This document shows, piece by piece, positions 57,065 through 64,000 of a stretch of 64,000 nucleotides of DNA; the stretch's first letter is position 1; every line of letters starts with the position of its first letter. The stretch is from contig NZ_JAEUGD010000004.1 of NCBI RefSeq assembly GCF_016775155.1, positions 124,001-188,000 on the forward strand. The letters run 5' to 3'. Both the position numbers and the translations under genes were made by a program. The notes under the pieces are model-generated. The model was not told the origin of the DNA. It saw only the letters and a program-made list of their open reading frames with translations, and made no database searches. This DNA comes from Fulvivirga marina (GTDB lineage Bacteria > Bacteroidota > Bacteroidia > Cytophagales > Cyclobacteriaceae).

Positions 57065-57927
57065 AAAGAAGAAGCATATTTTTAATTTTTGTAGTGGCTT
57101 TATTGTGTTCCTCTGAAGCAATGGCTCAAGGAGTATCTTACCTCGAAGGTAATGAGTTTGTACTCGCAGAAACCAAACAGGTTAATCAGTTTTTCCGCAG
57201 ATTTAATGGAGAAGAGGACTATGACGGCACGAGGTTCTACAGTAGTGATTCTCTATACCACGACCCCATGCTGCGCCAGGTTTATTTGTCTAACCTCTTT
57301 GACAAACAGGATTACAATATGCCTGACTCCATGAAAAACAGTTTCATATTTAACGTTACAGACAGGTATTCTCCAAAATATTTAAATCATAGAAAAAACG
57401 ACTGGTATGCGCAGGTGGATGTAATTATCAACTACGAAAATCAGAAACATCCATGTACCTTGTTTTTAAAAATGGAAAGGGAAAACAAAGGTACGAAATG
57501 GGTACTGGCGAATGTATATTTCCAACCTTTCACCAGTATGTTTAAAGGTGTTGATTTTTTTGGGAATGAACCTTATAAACCAGGCCCCTACCTTCACCCC
57601 AAAAGTCATGAAATAAAGTTTATTAACTTAAAAAAGGCTTTTGACAGGTTGGGTGAAATTGAAAAGTATGCTGCCAACGAGTTTAACCCTGACTATCTTA
57701 CGCTTTTCATTTATGAGCTTAAGCGAGGGAATGCAGAATTTCTTGATGTGAAAAATGTAAAATTTCATTTTTTTCAAGTAGACAACTGGTATTTTGAGCT
57801 GTCATCGCTAAGCCGCAAGAATATGAACTCTGGCTGGCTAATAACTGACCTGATGAGGGTAGCAGAAAAAGATAAAGAGATTTTAAGAAAATATATTTTC
57901 TTTCATGAGAATAATCATGCTAATTAA
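57061..57927 (+). CDS. Secreted protein of unknown function, LRR operon
   Basis: The protein has 288 residues from ATG 57061, with a signal peptide (SIFLIFVVALLCSSEAMAQ). Segments YLEGNEFVLAETKQVNQFFRRF and VDVIINYENQKHPCTLFLKM suggest the same NTF2-like layout as its neighbours. No named family recognised. It couples to the upstream gene by ATGA and is followed by the LRR gene 23 bases after its stop. Confidence 0.7.
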   Translation: MKRRSIFLIFVVALLCSSEAMAQGVSYLEGNEFVLAETKQVNQFFRRFNGEEDYDGTRFYSSDSLYHDPMLRQVYLSNLFDKQDYNMPDSMKNSFIFNVTDRYSPKYLNHRKNDWYAQVDVIINYENQKHPCTLFLKMERENKGTKWVLANVYFQPFTSMFKGVDFFGNEPYKPGPYLHPKSHEIKFINLKKAFDRLGEIEKYAANEFNPDYLTLFIYELKRGNAEFLDVKNVKFHFFQVDNWYFELSSLSRKNMNSGWLITDLMRVAEKDKEILRKYIFFHENNHAN

Positions 57928-57950
57928 TTTTGAATAAAATCCCAATTAAG

Positions 57951-59978
57951 ATGAGACTTGGAGCTGTAAGTATATTGATGATCGCAATGCTGCTAAGCAG
58001 CATTAATATTGCAAATGCTCAGAGCGATGAGGAGAAAGTAAAAGTATCTGAACTTATGAAGTTCCTGGAGTTCACGCTCAATACTTTAGGTGATCCCGAA
58101 GTTGCTGTAGGCGATAAGAAAACCATCACCGATCAGAGCTACCTCAAAATCTTCCAGGATGAAAATGTCCAGATTGAAGATGACCTCTCTGAGAGGAAGG
58201 TATCCATCAATAAAAATATTCAGTCATACCTTCAAGATGTAGACATACTCTTCAAGGAAGTAAAATTCCAATTCGACATCAGCAAAATAGAAAAGCATAC
58301 CACTGCTGCTCAGAAAGATTACTTCAAAGTCACCTTCATGCGTACCATAACCGGAACTTCAGCTGATGGGGAAAAAGTGGAAAACGCTAGTGTAAGATAT
58401 GCTGAAATCAACTATGCCCCAACCCAACAAGTTTATAAGGTCGCCAGCATATACTCTTCAGGGATCAGGGATATGCAAACATTCCAGACGTGGTGGGACG
58501 GGCTCAACTTTGAATGGAAAGTAGTATTCCAAAGAGCCGTAGGTAGCACCGTAACCCCGAGTGAGTCCCACAAAGTGATGGGCATCAAAAAAATTGATAT
58601 TTCCTACAATAAATATATTACTGACCTTAAACCTTTAGCAAAACTTACCGCTCTGGAAATACTTAACTTTTCCAGCACTGGAGTTAATGACATATCCATA
58701 TTGTCTCAGCTCTCTAACCTAAGAGAGGTTTATATGTCTAACACCGGTGTGCAAAGCCTGGAACCCCTTAAAGCACTTGAAAGCCTGGAGGTAGTATATT
58801 TCGAAAATACAGCCGTAACTTCACTAACTCCCATTGCACCACTCAAATCACTAAAAAAAGTGGTTTGCATCAACACCCCAATTGACCTGTCTGAAATTCG
58901 AAAATTTGAAGAAACTAACCAGTCTTGCAAGGTACTATATGAAACTGCCGATCTCATGAACTGGTGGAATAACCTACCCTTGGCATGGAAAGAAAGCTTT
59001 AAGGAGCAATTTAGCATAGCAACAACACCTCCAACAGGTGAGGATCTGGCTAGAATAAAATCTGCTGAAAAAATAGATATCGAGGGCAAATACGATATAT
59101 ACTCATTGGACCCTATTGCTGATCTAAGCAATGTAAAATTCTTAAACCTGAAAAAATCAGGGGTAACTTCGCTCGAACCACTCAAAAAGTGGTCTAGCTT
59201 GGAAAGACTGGATCTCTCCGATACACATGTAGATTCTTTAGGACCGGTCAATAGCCTGAGCCTTAAGCTTCTCGTTGCTGATTACTCAAAAGTAAGCAAA
59301 GAAGAACTCGCCAGGTATGAAGCCAAACACCCTTCAACTACCGTAATCTATAAAACGATGGACTTTACCATCTGGTGGATCAAGCTATCTGAAGAATGGA
59401 GAGATATTTTTGCGAAATCAATCGGCTACATAGGCCCAACAGATAAACTACCTTTAAAAAACCTATATCAAATCCTTGAACTTAAAAAGCTTGTGATACC
59501 GGAAGGCAGCGAGATTGAAAACATTACACCATTGGCATCTCTCAAAAACTTACGAGAACTGAAAGTCAGCAAGGTAATGAAAATTTCAGACCTTTCTCCA
59601 TTGTCAAACCTGACCAAACTGGAGTCCCTGGATTGCTCGTACAACCCCGTTGTAGATCTGACACCCCTAATACCCCTTAAGAGCCTAAAAACGCTCAACA
59701 TTGAGTACACAAGGGTATCTGACCTTGATCCTTTAAGTGAAATTGTCAGCCTGGAATCCCTCCATGTCTCTGGCACAAAAATAAATAACATTAATGCCGT
59801 GCGCAGGCTAAGCAACTTGAAGGAGATTTCATTACAAAACACATCCGTCAGTAACCTGTCACCTCTATTCACATTAATACACCTGGAAAAAGTTTCTTGC
59901 TACAACACCAAACTGTCACAAAAAGATGTAAACGGTTTTAAAAATACCAAACCATCGTGTGACATAACTTTTTACTAA
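57951..59978 (+). CDS. Secreted leucine-rich repeat protein with three repeated WW-LRR modules
   Basis: About 675 residues from ATG 57951; a TTG at 57930 could add seven. There is a signal peptide (ILMIAMLLSSINIANAQ) and an N-terminal domain of about 160 residues related in layout to the preceding genes. Three modules follow, each opening with a Trp-Trp helix (WW at residues 181, 338 and 475; pattern WW--L---W---F) and continuing into internalin-like repeats (TDLKPLAKLTALEILNFSST, SDLSPLSNLTKLESLDCSYN). Modules one and two end in a linker of the form SCKVLYETADLMN. It is probably outside the inner membrane; binding partner unknown. Confidence 0.85.
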   Translation: MRLGAVSILMIAMLLSSINIANAQSDEEKVKVSELMKFLEFTLNTLGDPEVAVGDKKTITDQSYLKIFQDENVQIEDDLSERKVSINKNIQSYLQDVDILFKEVKFQFDISKIEKHTTAAQKDYFKVTFMRTITGTSADGEKVENASVRYAEINYAPTQQVYKVASIYSSGIRDMQTFQTWWDGLNFEWKVVFQRAVGSTVTPSESHKVMGIKKIDISYNKYITDLKPLAKLTALEILNFSSTGVNDISILSQLSNLREVYMSNTGVQSLEPLKALESLEVVYFENTAVTSLTPIAPLKSLKKVVCINTPIDLSEIRKFEETNQSCKVLYETADLMNWWNNLPLAWKESFKEQFSIATTPPTGEDLARIKSAEKIDIEGKYDIYSLDPIADLSNVKFLNLKKSGVTSLEPLKKWSSLERLDLSDTHVDSLGPVNSLSLKLLVADYSKVSKEELARYEAKHPSTTVIYKTMDFTIWWIKLSEEWRDIFAKSIGYIGPTDKLPLKNLYQILELKKLVIPEGSEIENITPLASLKNLRELKVSKVMKISDLSPLSNLTKLESLDCSYNPVVDLTPLIPLKSLKTLNIEYTRVSDLDPLSEIVSLESLHVSGTKINNINAVRRLSNLKEISLQNTSVSNLSPLFTLIHLEKVSCYNTKLSQKDVNGFKNTKPSCDITFY

Positions 59979-60000
59979 CGGAGCATCACAACAAAAACAA

Positions 60001-60045
60001 ATAAAGGCCTTTGAGATTATTTCAGAGGCCTTTATGTTTCTATTA
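60001..60045 (+). terminator. Terminator of the LRR operon
   Basis: ATAAAGGCCT (60001-60010) pairs with AGGCCTTTAT (60026-60035), 22 bases after the LRR stop, followed by a T-rich stretch. Confidence 0.75.
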
Positions 60046-60078
60046 AAAGTAAACAAGAATCATCAAACCAAAAGTATG

Positions 60079-60340
60079 CTAATTATAAATCAGTTCTTCA
60101 TAAAGAATATAAATCGACATTAAAAGAACAAACCACCCAAACCATCATTTGAGCCTTTCATTTGCTACAAACCTTGATACGTAAGAGCCTATAAATATTC
60201 CCAAGATAGCTGCTGCGGTAAAAGGGATCAAAAAACTCCATTCAATAGGCTGTTCCTCTATATCCCCTATAAAACCAATTAATGATTTAGCTGCGATTTC
60301 CCGCCCGAATACAGGCTTTCTACCCTGATATAGAAATGTT
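60079..60340 (-). pseudogene. Remnant of a TauE/SafE-family sulfite exporter (C-terminal part)
   Basis: In one minus-strand frame the bases encode AAKSLIGFIGDIEEQPIEW, FLIPFTAAAILGIFIGSYVS, then ERLK-stop-WFGWFVLLMSIYILYEE. This matches the last two helices of TauE/SafE transporters (GF-GD---DW-FL---A--GI-IG, LKK-FGWFVL-MG-YI). A TGA at 60145-60147 interrupts the frame, and the first half of the gene is missing. The remaining bases to 60484 show nothing else. Confidence 0.7.
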
Positions 60341-60484
60341 TAAAAAGTTTTCACTTTACAAACCGTACTTTAAAGCATTTTTAAATATGAAAAGAGAAAT
60401 TTAATTTTTTTCAATTCGATATTTTCAATAATTTTTGAGAGTTTTGTTGAACCAGAATTAAAAGAGATTCGTTAAATCTCATCA

Positions 60485-60862
60485 ATGAAGATCAGAACGA
60501 CCATAATATTTCAGTTGCTGTCAATTTTTATTGCTGCACAAGTACTTAATATAAGTATGAATGTCAGCGATAACCTTATAGGCAAAAATGGTCCCGGCTA
60601 TAAATACATCAACGAAATAGAAACCGTTGTAGAACTTATAGCTGAAATAGTACTAAGCCATACTGATGTCATCCCTGAAACTCATATACCTGGAGGAACC
60701 CTTGGCTTTGAGGAAGAGGAAAAACACTTTCTAGAAGAAAAGGAATTCATACACACTAAGGACTTTATTCCGGATTTACTTTACAACAGTCGCTGTTTTT
60801 ATAAATCCATCATTTTCACCAATCATGTGACAGAGGTAATCACACCACCTCCAAAATCCTGA
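60485..60862 (+). CDS. Small exported or membrane-anchored protein of unknown function
   Basis: The protein has 125 residues. The N-terminal hydrophobic segment (TTIIFQLLSIFIAAQVLNI) may be a signal peptide or anchor, followed by an acidic stretch (FEEEEKHFLEEKEF). No family recognised. It sits about 160 bases before the SulP gene on the same strand and may belong to the same unit. Confidence 0.55.
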   Translation: MKIRTTIIFQLLSIFIAAQVLNISMNVSDNLIGKNGPGYKYINEIETVVELIAEIVLSHTDVIPETHIPGGTLGFEEEEKHFLEEKEFIHTKDFIPDLLYNSRCFYKSIIFTNHVTEVITPPPKS

Positions 60863-60897
60863 TCTATTCTTCCCATAGGTAATTAATTTTTTTTCTT

Positions 60898-60983
60898 CTT
60901 CAGTTTACAACTGAAGGCAATAGCACATGCTTCCCTTTGAAGGGAGTTATGCTCTAATCTGCCTTTATGGTATCTGCATACCA
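60898..60983 (+). promoter_or_regulatory. Set of hairpins in the SulP gene leader
   Basis: CTTCAGTT-TAC-AACTGAAG is a perfect eight-pair hairpin at 60898-60916. TCCCT-TTGA-AGGGA follows near 60932, and TGGTAT-CTGC-ATACCA is at 60968-60983. They lie within 130 bases of the SulP start. They could be part of a structured 5' leader or bind a regulator; no known riboswitch class was recognised. Confidence 0.35.
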
Positions 60984-61021
60984 CAAAGTCAGAGATATTA
61001 TAATTATTGAATAGATAAAAC

Positions 61022-62584
61022 ATGATTAAACAAAGTATATTTTCACACCCGAAAAATGACTTTCCAGCTGGTTTGGTTGTATTTCTAGTGGCGCTTCCCC
61101 TTTGCTTAGGAATAGCACTTGCTTCCGGAGCACCTTTATTTTCAGGGCTTATAGCCGGTATTGTTGGCGGTATAGTAGTAGGCTCCCTGAGTGGATCCAA
61201 CGTTAGTGTCTCAGGTCCTGCTGCAGGCCTGACAGTTATAGTACTCTCAGCCATTGAGTCCCTGGGATCATTTCAAGCGTTTTTGGTAGCTGTTACCATT
61301 GCAGGAGCCATACAATTGCTTCTTGGCGTATTGAAAGCTGGAATTGTAAGTCACTATTTCCCATCATCAGTTATCAAAGGCATGCTGGCCGCTATTGGCC
61401 TTATACTCATATTGAAACAAATTCCGCATGCCTTGGGGTATGACGCAGACTTTGAAGGCGATGATGCCTTTATACAACCCGACGGCGAAAACACTTTTTC
61501 CGAGCTTTTAAATGCAATTGGGGCACTTCAACCTGGAGCTATCATTATAAGTGTGCTCGCACTGGCAGTTTTGATCCTTTGGGATAGGCCCAAATTAAAG
61601 GAAATCACATTTTTCAAGATCGTACCGGGTGGCCTGGTTGCAGTAGCTCTTGGTATAGTACTTAACCAAATCTATGCTCTTGTAGCTCCTCAGATGGTAC
61701 TACAAAAAGACCATATGGTTCAGCTACCTGTTGCTTCGGATTTTTCTGAATTCCTGGGGCTTTTCACCACTCCAGACCTGTCGGTAATTACCAACCCTCA
61801 GGTATATATTATTGCCCTGACCATAGCTATTGTAGCAAGTTTGGAAACGCTATTATGTATCGAAGCCACTGACAAGTTAGACCCTCAGAAAAGGATAACT
61901 TCAACCAATAAGGAATTAAAAGCTCAGGGAGTGGGTAATATACTTAGTGGACTAATAGGAGGATTACCCATGACTTCAGTAATTGTGAGAAGTTCTGCCA
62001 ACATTGACGCAGGGGCTAAAACAAAACTGTCTGCAATTATTCATGGTGTATTATTATTCATCACCGTCATCTTCATTCCTAATATTTTAAATATGATACC
62101 TCTGGCATCCCTGGCAGCAATATTACTGGTTGTGGGTTATAAGCTTGCAAAAATATCGCTATTCAAATCCATGTACTCATTAGGATGGGATCAATTTATT
62201 CCTTTTGCAATTACTGTATTGGCTATTTTGTTTACTGACCTTTTGAGAGGTATAGGTATAGGGATGGTATTCTCAATATTTTACATTCTTAGAAACAATT
62301 ACAGAACAGCATTCCATTATAACAGTGAAGACAGCGAAAAAGGTAAGAGGATCAACATTCGCTTATCGGAGGAAATGACATTCCTGAATAAGGGAAGTAT
62401 GCTAGTGACCCTGAGAGATATCCCAGAAAACTCAGAAGTAGTGATCGACGGAACTCACTCAAAAAATATTGATCATGATGTAAAAGAAGTTATTCAGAAC
62501 TTTTTGGAAACTGCTAAACATAAAAATATTAAATTAACAATTAAGAATATAGGACAATGGAAAAATCATACAGCAGGCTTATAG
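61022..62584 (+). CDS. SulP-family anion transporter, probable bicarbonate importer
   Basis: A membrane protein of 520 residues with about 12-14 helices. The N-terminus has the SulP signature FPAGLVVFLVALPLCLGIAL, followed by SGSNVSVSGPAAGLTVIV. A short STAS-like C-terminus (ENSEVVIDGTHSKNIDHDV) follows the last helix. It overlaps a beta-carbonic anhydrase gene by 28 bases. That pairing is known from SulP bicarbonate transporters, so carbon dioxide/bicarbonate supply is the likely job; sulfate cannot be excluded. Confidence 0.9.
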   Translation: MIKQSIFSHPKNDFPAGLVVFLVALPLCLGIALASGAPLFSGLIAGIVGGIVVGSLSGSNVSVSGPAAGLTVIVLSAIESLGSFQAFLVAVTIAGAIQLLLGVLKAGIVSHYFPSSVIKGMLAAIGLILILKQIPHALGYDADFEGDDAFIQPDGENTFSELLNAIGALQPGAIIISVLALAVLILWDRPKLKEITFFKIVPGGLVAVALGIVLNQIYALVAPQMVLQKDHMVQLPVASDFSEFLGLFTTPDLSVITNPQVYIIALTIAIVASLETLLCIEATDKLDPQKRITSTNKELKAQGVGNILSGLIGGLPMTSVIVRSSANIDAGAKTKLSAIIHGVLLFITVIFIPNILNMIPLASLAAILLVVGYKLAKISLFKSMYSLGWDQFIPFAITVLAILFTDLLRGIGIGMVFSIFYILRNNYRTAFHYNSEDSEKGKRINIRLSEEMTFLNKGSMLVTLRDIPENSEVVIDGTHSKNIDHDVKEVIQNFLETAKHKNIKLTIKNIGQWKNHTAGL

Positions 62585-63204
62585 AAGGCAACAAGAAATG
62601 GGTTGGGGAAAAATTAAGCCTTGACCCCTCTTATTTTAAAAATATGGCTAAAGGACAAAGTCCTGAGTTTTTATGGATTGGATGCTCTGACAGCCGCGTA
62701 CCTGCCAATGAAATCACTGGCACACAATCAGGTGAGATATTTGTACACAGGAATGTGGCTAACATGGTGGTACACACTGACCTTAACTTCCTTAGCGTAT
62801 TACAGTATGCAGTACAAGTGCTAAAAGTTAAGCACATTATTGTATGTGGTCACTATGGTTGCGGCGGGGTACTTACCGCAATGTCTAAAAACAATGCTGG
62901 ACTGGTAAGCAACTGGTTAAGAAACATTAAAGATGTATACCAAAAGCATTCTCAAGTGCTTGATGCTATTGATGATGAAAATGAAAGAGCCAATAAACTT
63001 GTAGAACTCAACGTAATTGAGCAAGCATCAAACCTGGCAAGGACTTCATTTGTTCAAGAAGCATGGGCTGAGCGTGATCTTCATGTACATGCATGGGTCT
63101 ATGGTCTTGATTCAGGAACAATAAAAGAACTTGGAGTGACCATCAAGGGCGCTGAAGATCTGGAGGAAATCTATCGATACAACCTCAATCAATTGGTAAG
63201 CTAA
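62557..63204 (+). CDS. Beta-class carbonic anhydrase
   Basis: The protein has 215 residues. The zinc ligands and catalytic Asp-Arg pair are visible: CSDSRVP (Cys43, Asp45, Arg47) and HYGCGGV (His99, Cys102). It interconverts carbon dioxide and bicarbonate in the cytoplasm. It overlaps the SulP gene, which points to a linked role in inorganic carbon uptake or pH control. Confidence 0.96.
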   Translation: MEKSYSRLIEGNKKWVGEKLSLDPSYFKNMAKGQSPEFLWIGCSDSRVPANEITGTQSGEIFVHRNVANMVVHTDLNFLSVLQYAVQVLKVKHIIVCGHYGCGGVLTAMSKNNAGLVSNWLRNIKDVYQKHSQVLDAIDDENERANKLVELNVIEQASNLARTSFVQEAWAERDLHVHAWVYGLDSGTIKELGVTIKGAEDLEEIYRYNLNQLVS

Positions 63205-63224
63205 AACAAGCTTAACCCGTCAAT

Positions 63225-63256
63225 AAAAAAGAGGTCACTGCATGGCCTCTTTTTTA
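63225..63256 (+). terminator. Intrinsic terminator after the carbonic anhydrase
   Basis: AAAAAAGAGG (63225-63234) pairs with CCTCTTTTTT (63246-63255), 20 bases after the stop, with the T-run forming the tail. Confidence 0.85.
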
Positions 63257-63417
63257 TAATCGCAGAAAACAAGCCACTTCCATTCAACTATCTCTGCCCC
63301 TCCCTCATTTCCCTATTCCATGGTAAGACAGCAACTTTATGATCAAATCATACGTTTATTTGAACATTTATGGCTTATAAAAGTGTTACTTTATAAGCGT
63401 AATCTGAATACAACTAT

Positions 63418-64000
63418 ATGAGTCTCCGCAATAGAAAAATAAAAATATGGGGCGTTGGAACACTGATCATTCTTATCGCTTTGGCATTTTCCAGCCCCAG
63501 CGACCGCTACTTTGAAATTGCTAAAAACCTGGACATTTTTGCCACTTTGTTTAAAGAAGTAAATGCCCTCTATGTAGATGAAGTTAACCCCAACAAGGTA
63601 ATAAAAACAGGCATTGATGCCATGTTAGCCTCCCTTGATCCATACACTAATTACATCCCGGAAGATGATATAGAAAACTTCAGAACCCAGAGTACCGGAC
63701 AATACGGTGGAATAGGTGCCATCACCAGTCGTTTAAATGGTAAAATAAAGGTTGTAATGCTCATTGAAGGCTATTCAGCTGAGAAAAATGGATTAAAAAT
63801 CGGAGACGAGGTTATTAAAATTAATGACATCGATATTCGTGAACTGTCCAGAGAAGAAACCAGCGAATTGATGAAGGGACAGGCTAACACTCCTGTCTCC
63901 CTAACGGTTTTGAGATATGGTAAGTCAAGCCCAATAACTCTGAACTTTAAACGAGAAAAGGTAAAAATAAGCAATGTACCCTATTATGGCATGGTTTCAT
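63418..64000 (+). CDS. S41-family C-terminal processing protease (partial, 3' end outside window)
   Basis: 194 codons are visible from ATG 63418. A membrane anchor or signal (IWGVGTLIILIALAFS) is followed by the CTP N-terminal region (SLDPYTNYIPEDDIENF) and a PDZ domain (GGIGAITSRLNGKI, then GYSAEKNGLKIGDEVIKINDIDI). The Ser-Lys catalytic part lies beyond the window. Such periplasmic proteases trim envelope proteins. Confidence 0.92.
   Translation, partial: MSLRNRKIKIWGVGTLIILIALAFSSPSDRYFEIAKNLDIFATLFKEVNALYVDEVNPNKVIKTGIDAMLASLDPYTNYIPEDDIENFRTQSTGQYGGIGAITSRLNGKIKVVMLIEGYSAEKNGLKIGDEVIKINDIDIRELSREETSELMKGQANTPVSLTVLRYGKSSPITLNFKREKVKISNVPYYGMVS

Noticed and set aside
60001-60484. A plus-strand small gene between the LRR gene and 60485
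   Set aside because: Only short frames occur; the coding-like signal is on the minus strand and belongs to the TauE/SafE remnant.

Overview
The window reads as chromosomal DNA of a member of the Bacteroidota, most likely a Cytophagales-type (Flammeovirgaceae/Fulvivirgaceae-like) gliding marine or soil bacterium. The clues are weak ribosome-binding sites, a secreted M43 protease ending in a type IX secretion sorting tail with GEVED and PKD domains, a GldN-like protein, GSCFA and DUF2024 proteins, and a Bacteroidota-style thiamin operon. This placement is inferred from gene content only. No rRNA, tRNA, CRISPR array or intact insertion sequence was seen.

Layout. 1-3.8 kb: arginine operon argB-argD-argC-argJ on the minus strand (argJ cut by the window edge). 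4-9.2 kb: a YdeI-like gene, a GldN-like protein, then an overlapping GSCFA and thioredoxin-fold/DUF255 pair. 9.2-16.6 kb: thioesterase, SGNH hydrolase, a membrane-anchored unknown facing a divergent Hsp70 (DnaK-like) with a small GrpE-like partner, and an AraC regulator. 17.4-20.9 kb: the large secreted metalloprotease. 21.1-23.7 kb: GNAT and rhodanese genes divergent from a LysR regulator, and a secreted unknown.

23.8-35.6 kb is the most unusual part. It is a one-strand array that starts with a CDC48-type AAA+ ATPase of the kind found in extracellular contractile injection systems (eCIS). Nine bases later comes a 1386-residue polymorphic toxin with a nuclease-like tip (PD-(D/E)XK signature). 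After that come immunity-like genes, a displaced second toxin C-terminus (GH-E nuclease), an ankyrin protein, a near-identical broken copy of a beta-propeller gene, two full Imm49-like genes plus a stub of a third, and a frameshifted double-CxxC immunity-like gene. A repeated spacer of about 42 bp lies next to the immunity genes. It looks like a toxin/immunity locus caught while swapping toxin tips by recombination. No sheath, tube or baseplate genes lie in the window.

35.7-43.1 kb: an AlkB-like gene, a 42-codon gene overlapping a terminator, and a TPP riboswitch controlling thiS-thiC-thiE2-thiD-thiE-thiG-thiH. 43.1-45.3 kb: a MarR regulator with a four-cysteine tail and neighbours preceded by two matching palindromes. 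46.3-49.9 kb: a transposase remnant and a DUF4157-HET-C protein that may be a second eCIS-type effector. 49.9-55.7 kb: WG-repeat protein, HrpB helicase, ArfB-like rescue factor, DoxX-like protein and a zincin whose signal peptide lies upstream of its first ATG. 56-60 kb: a four-gene envelope operon ending in a modular LRR protein. 60-63.2 kb: a TauE/SafE remnant, then a SulP transporter overlapping a beta-carbonic anhydrase. The window ends inside an S41 protease.
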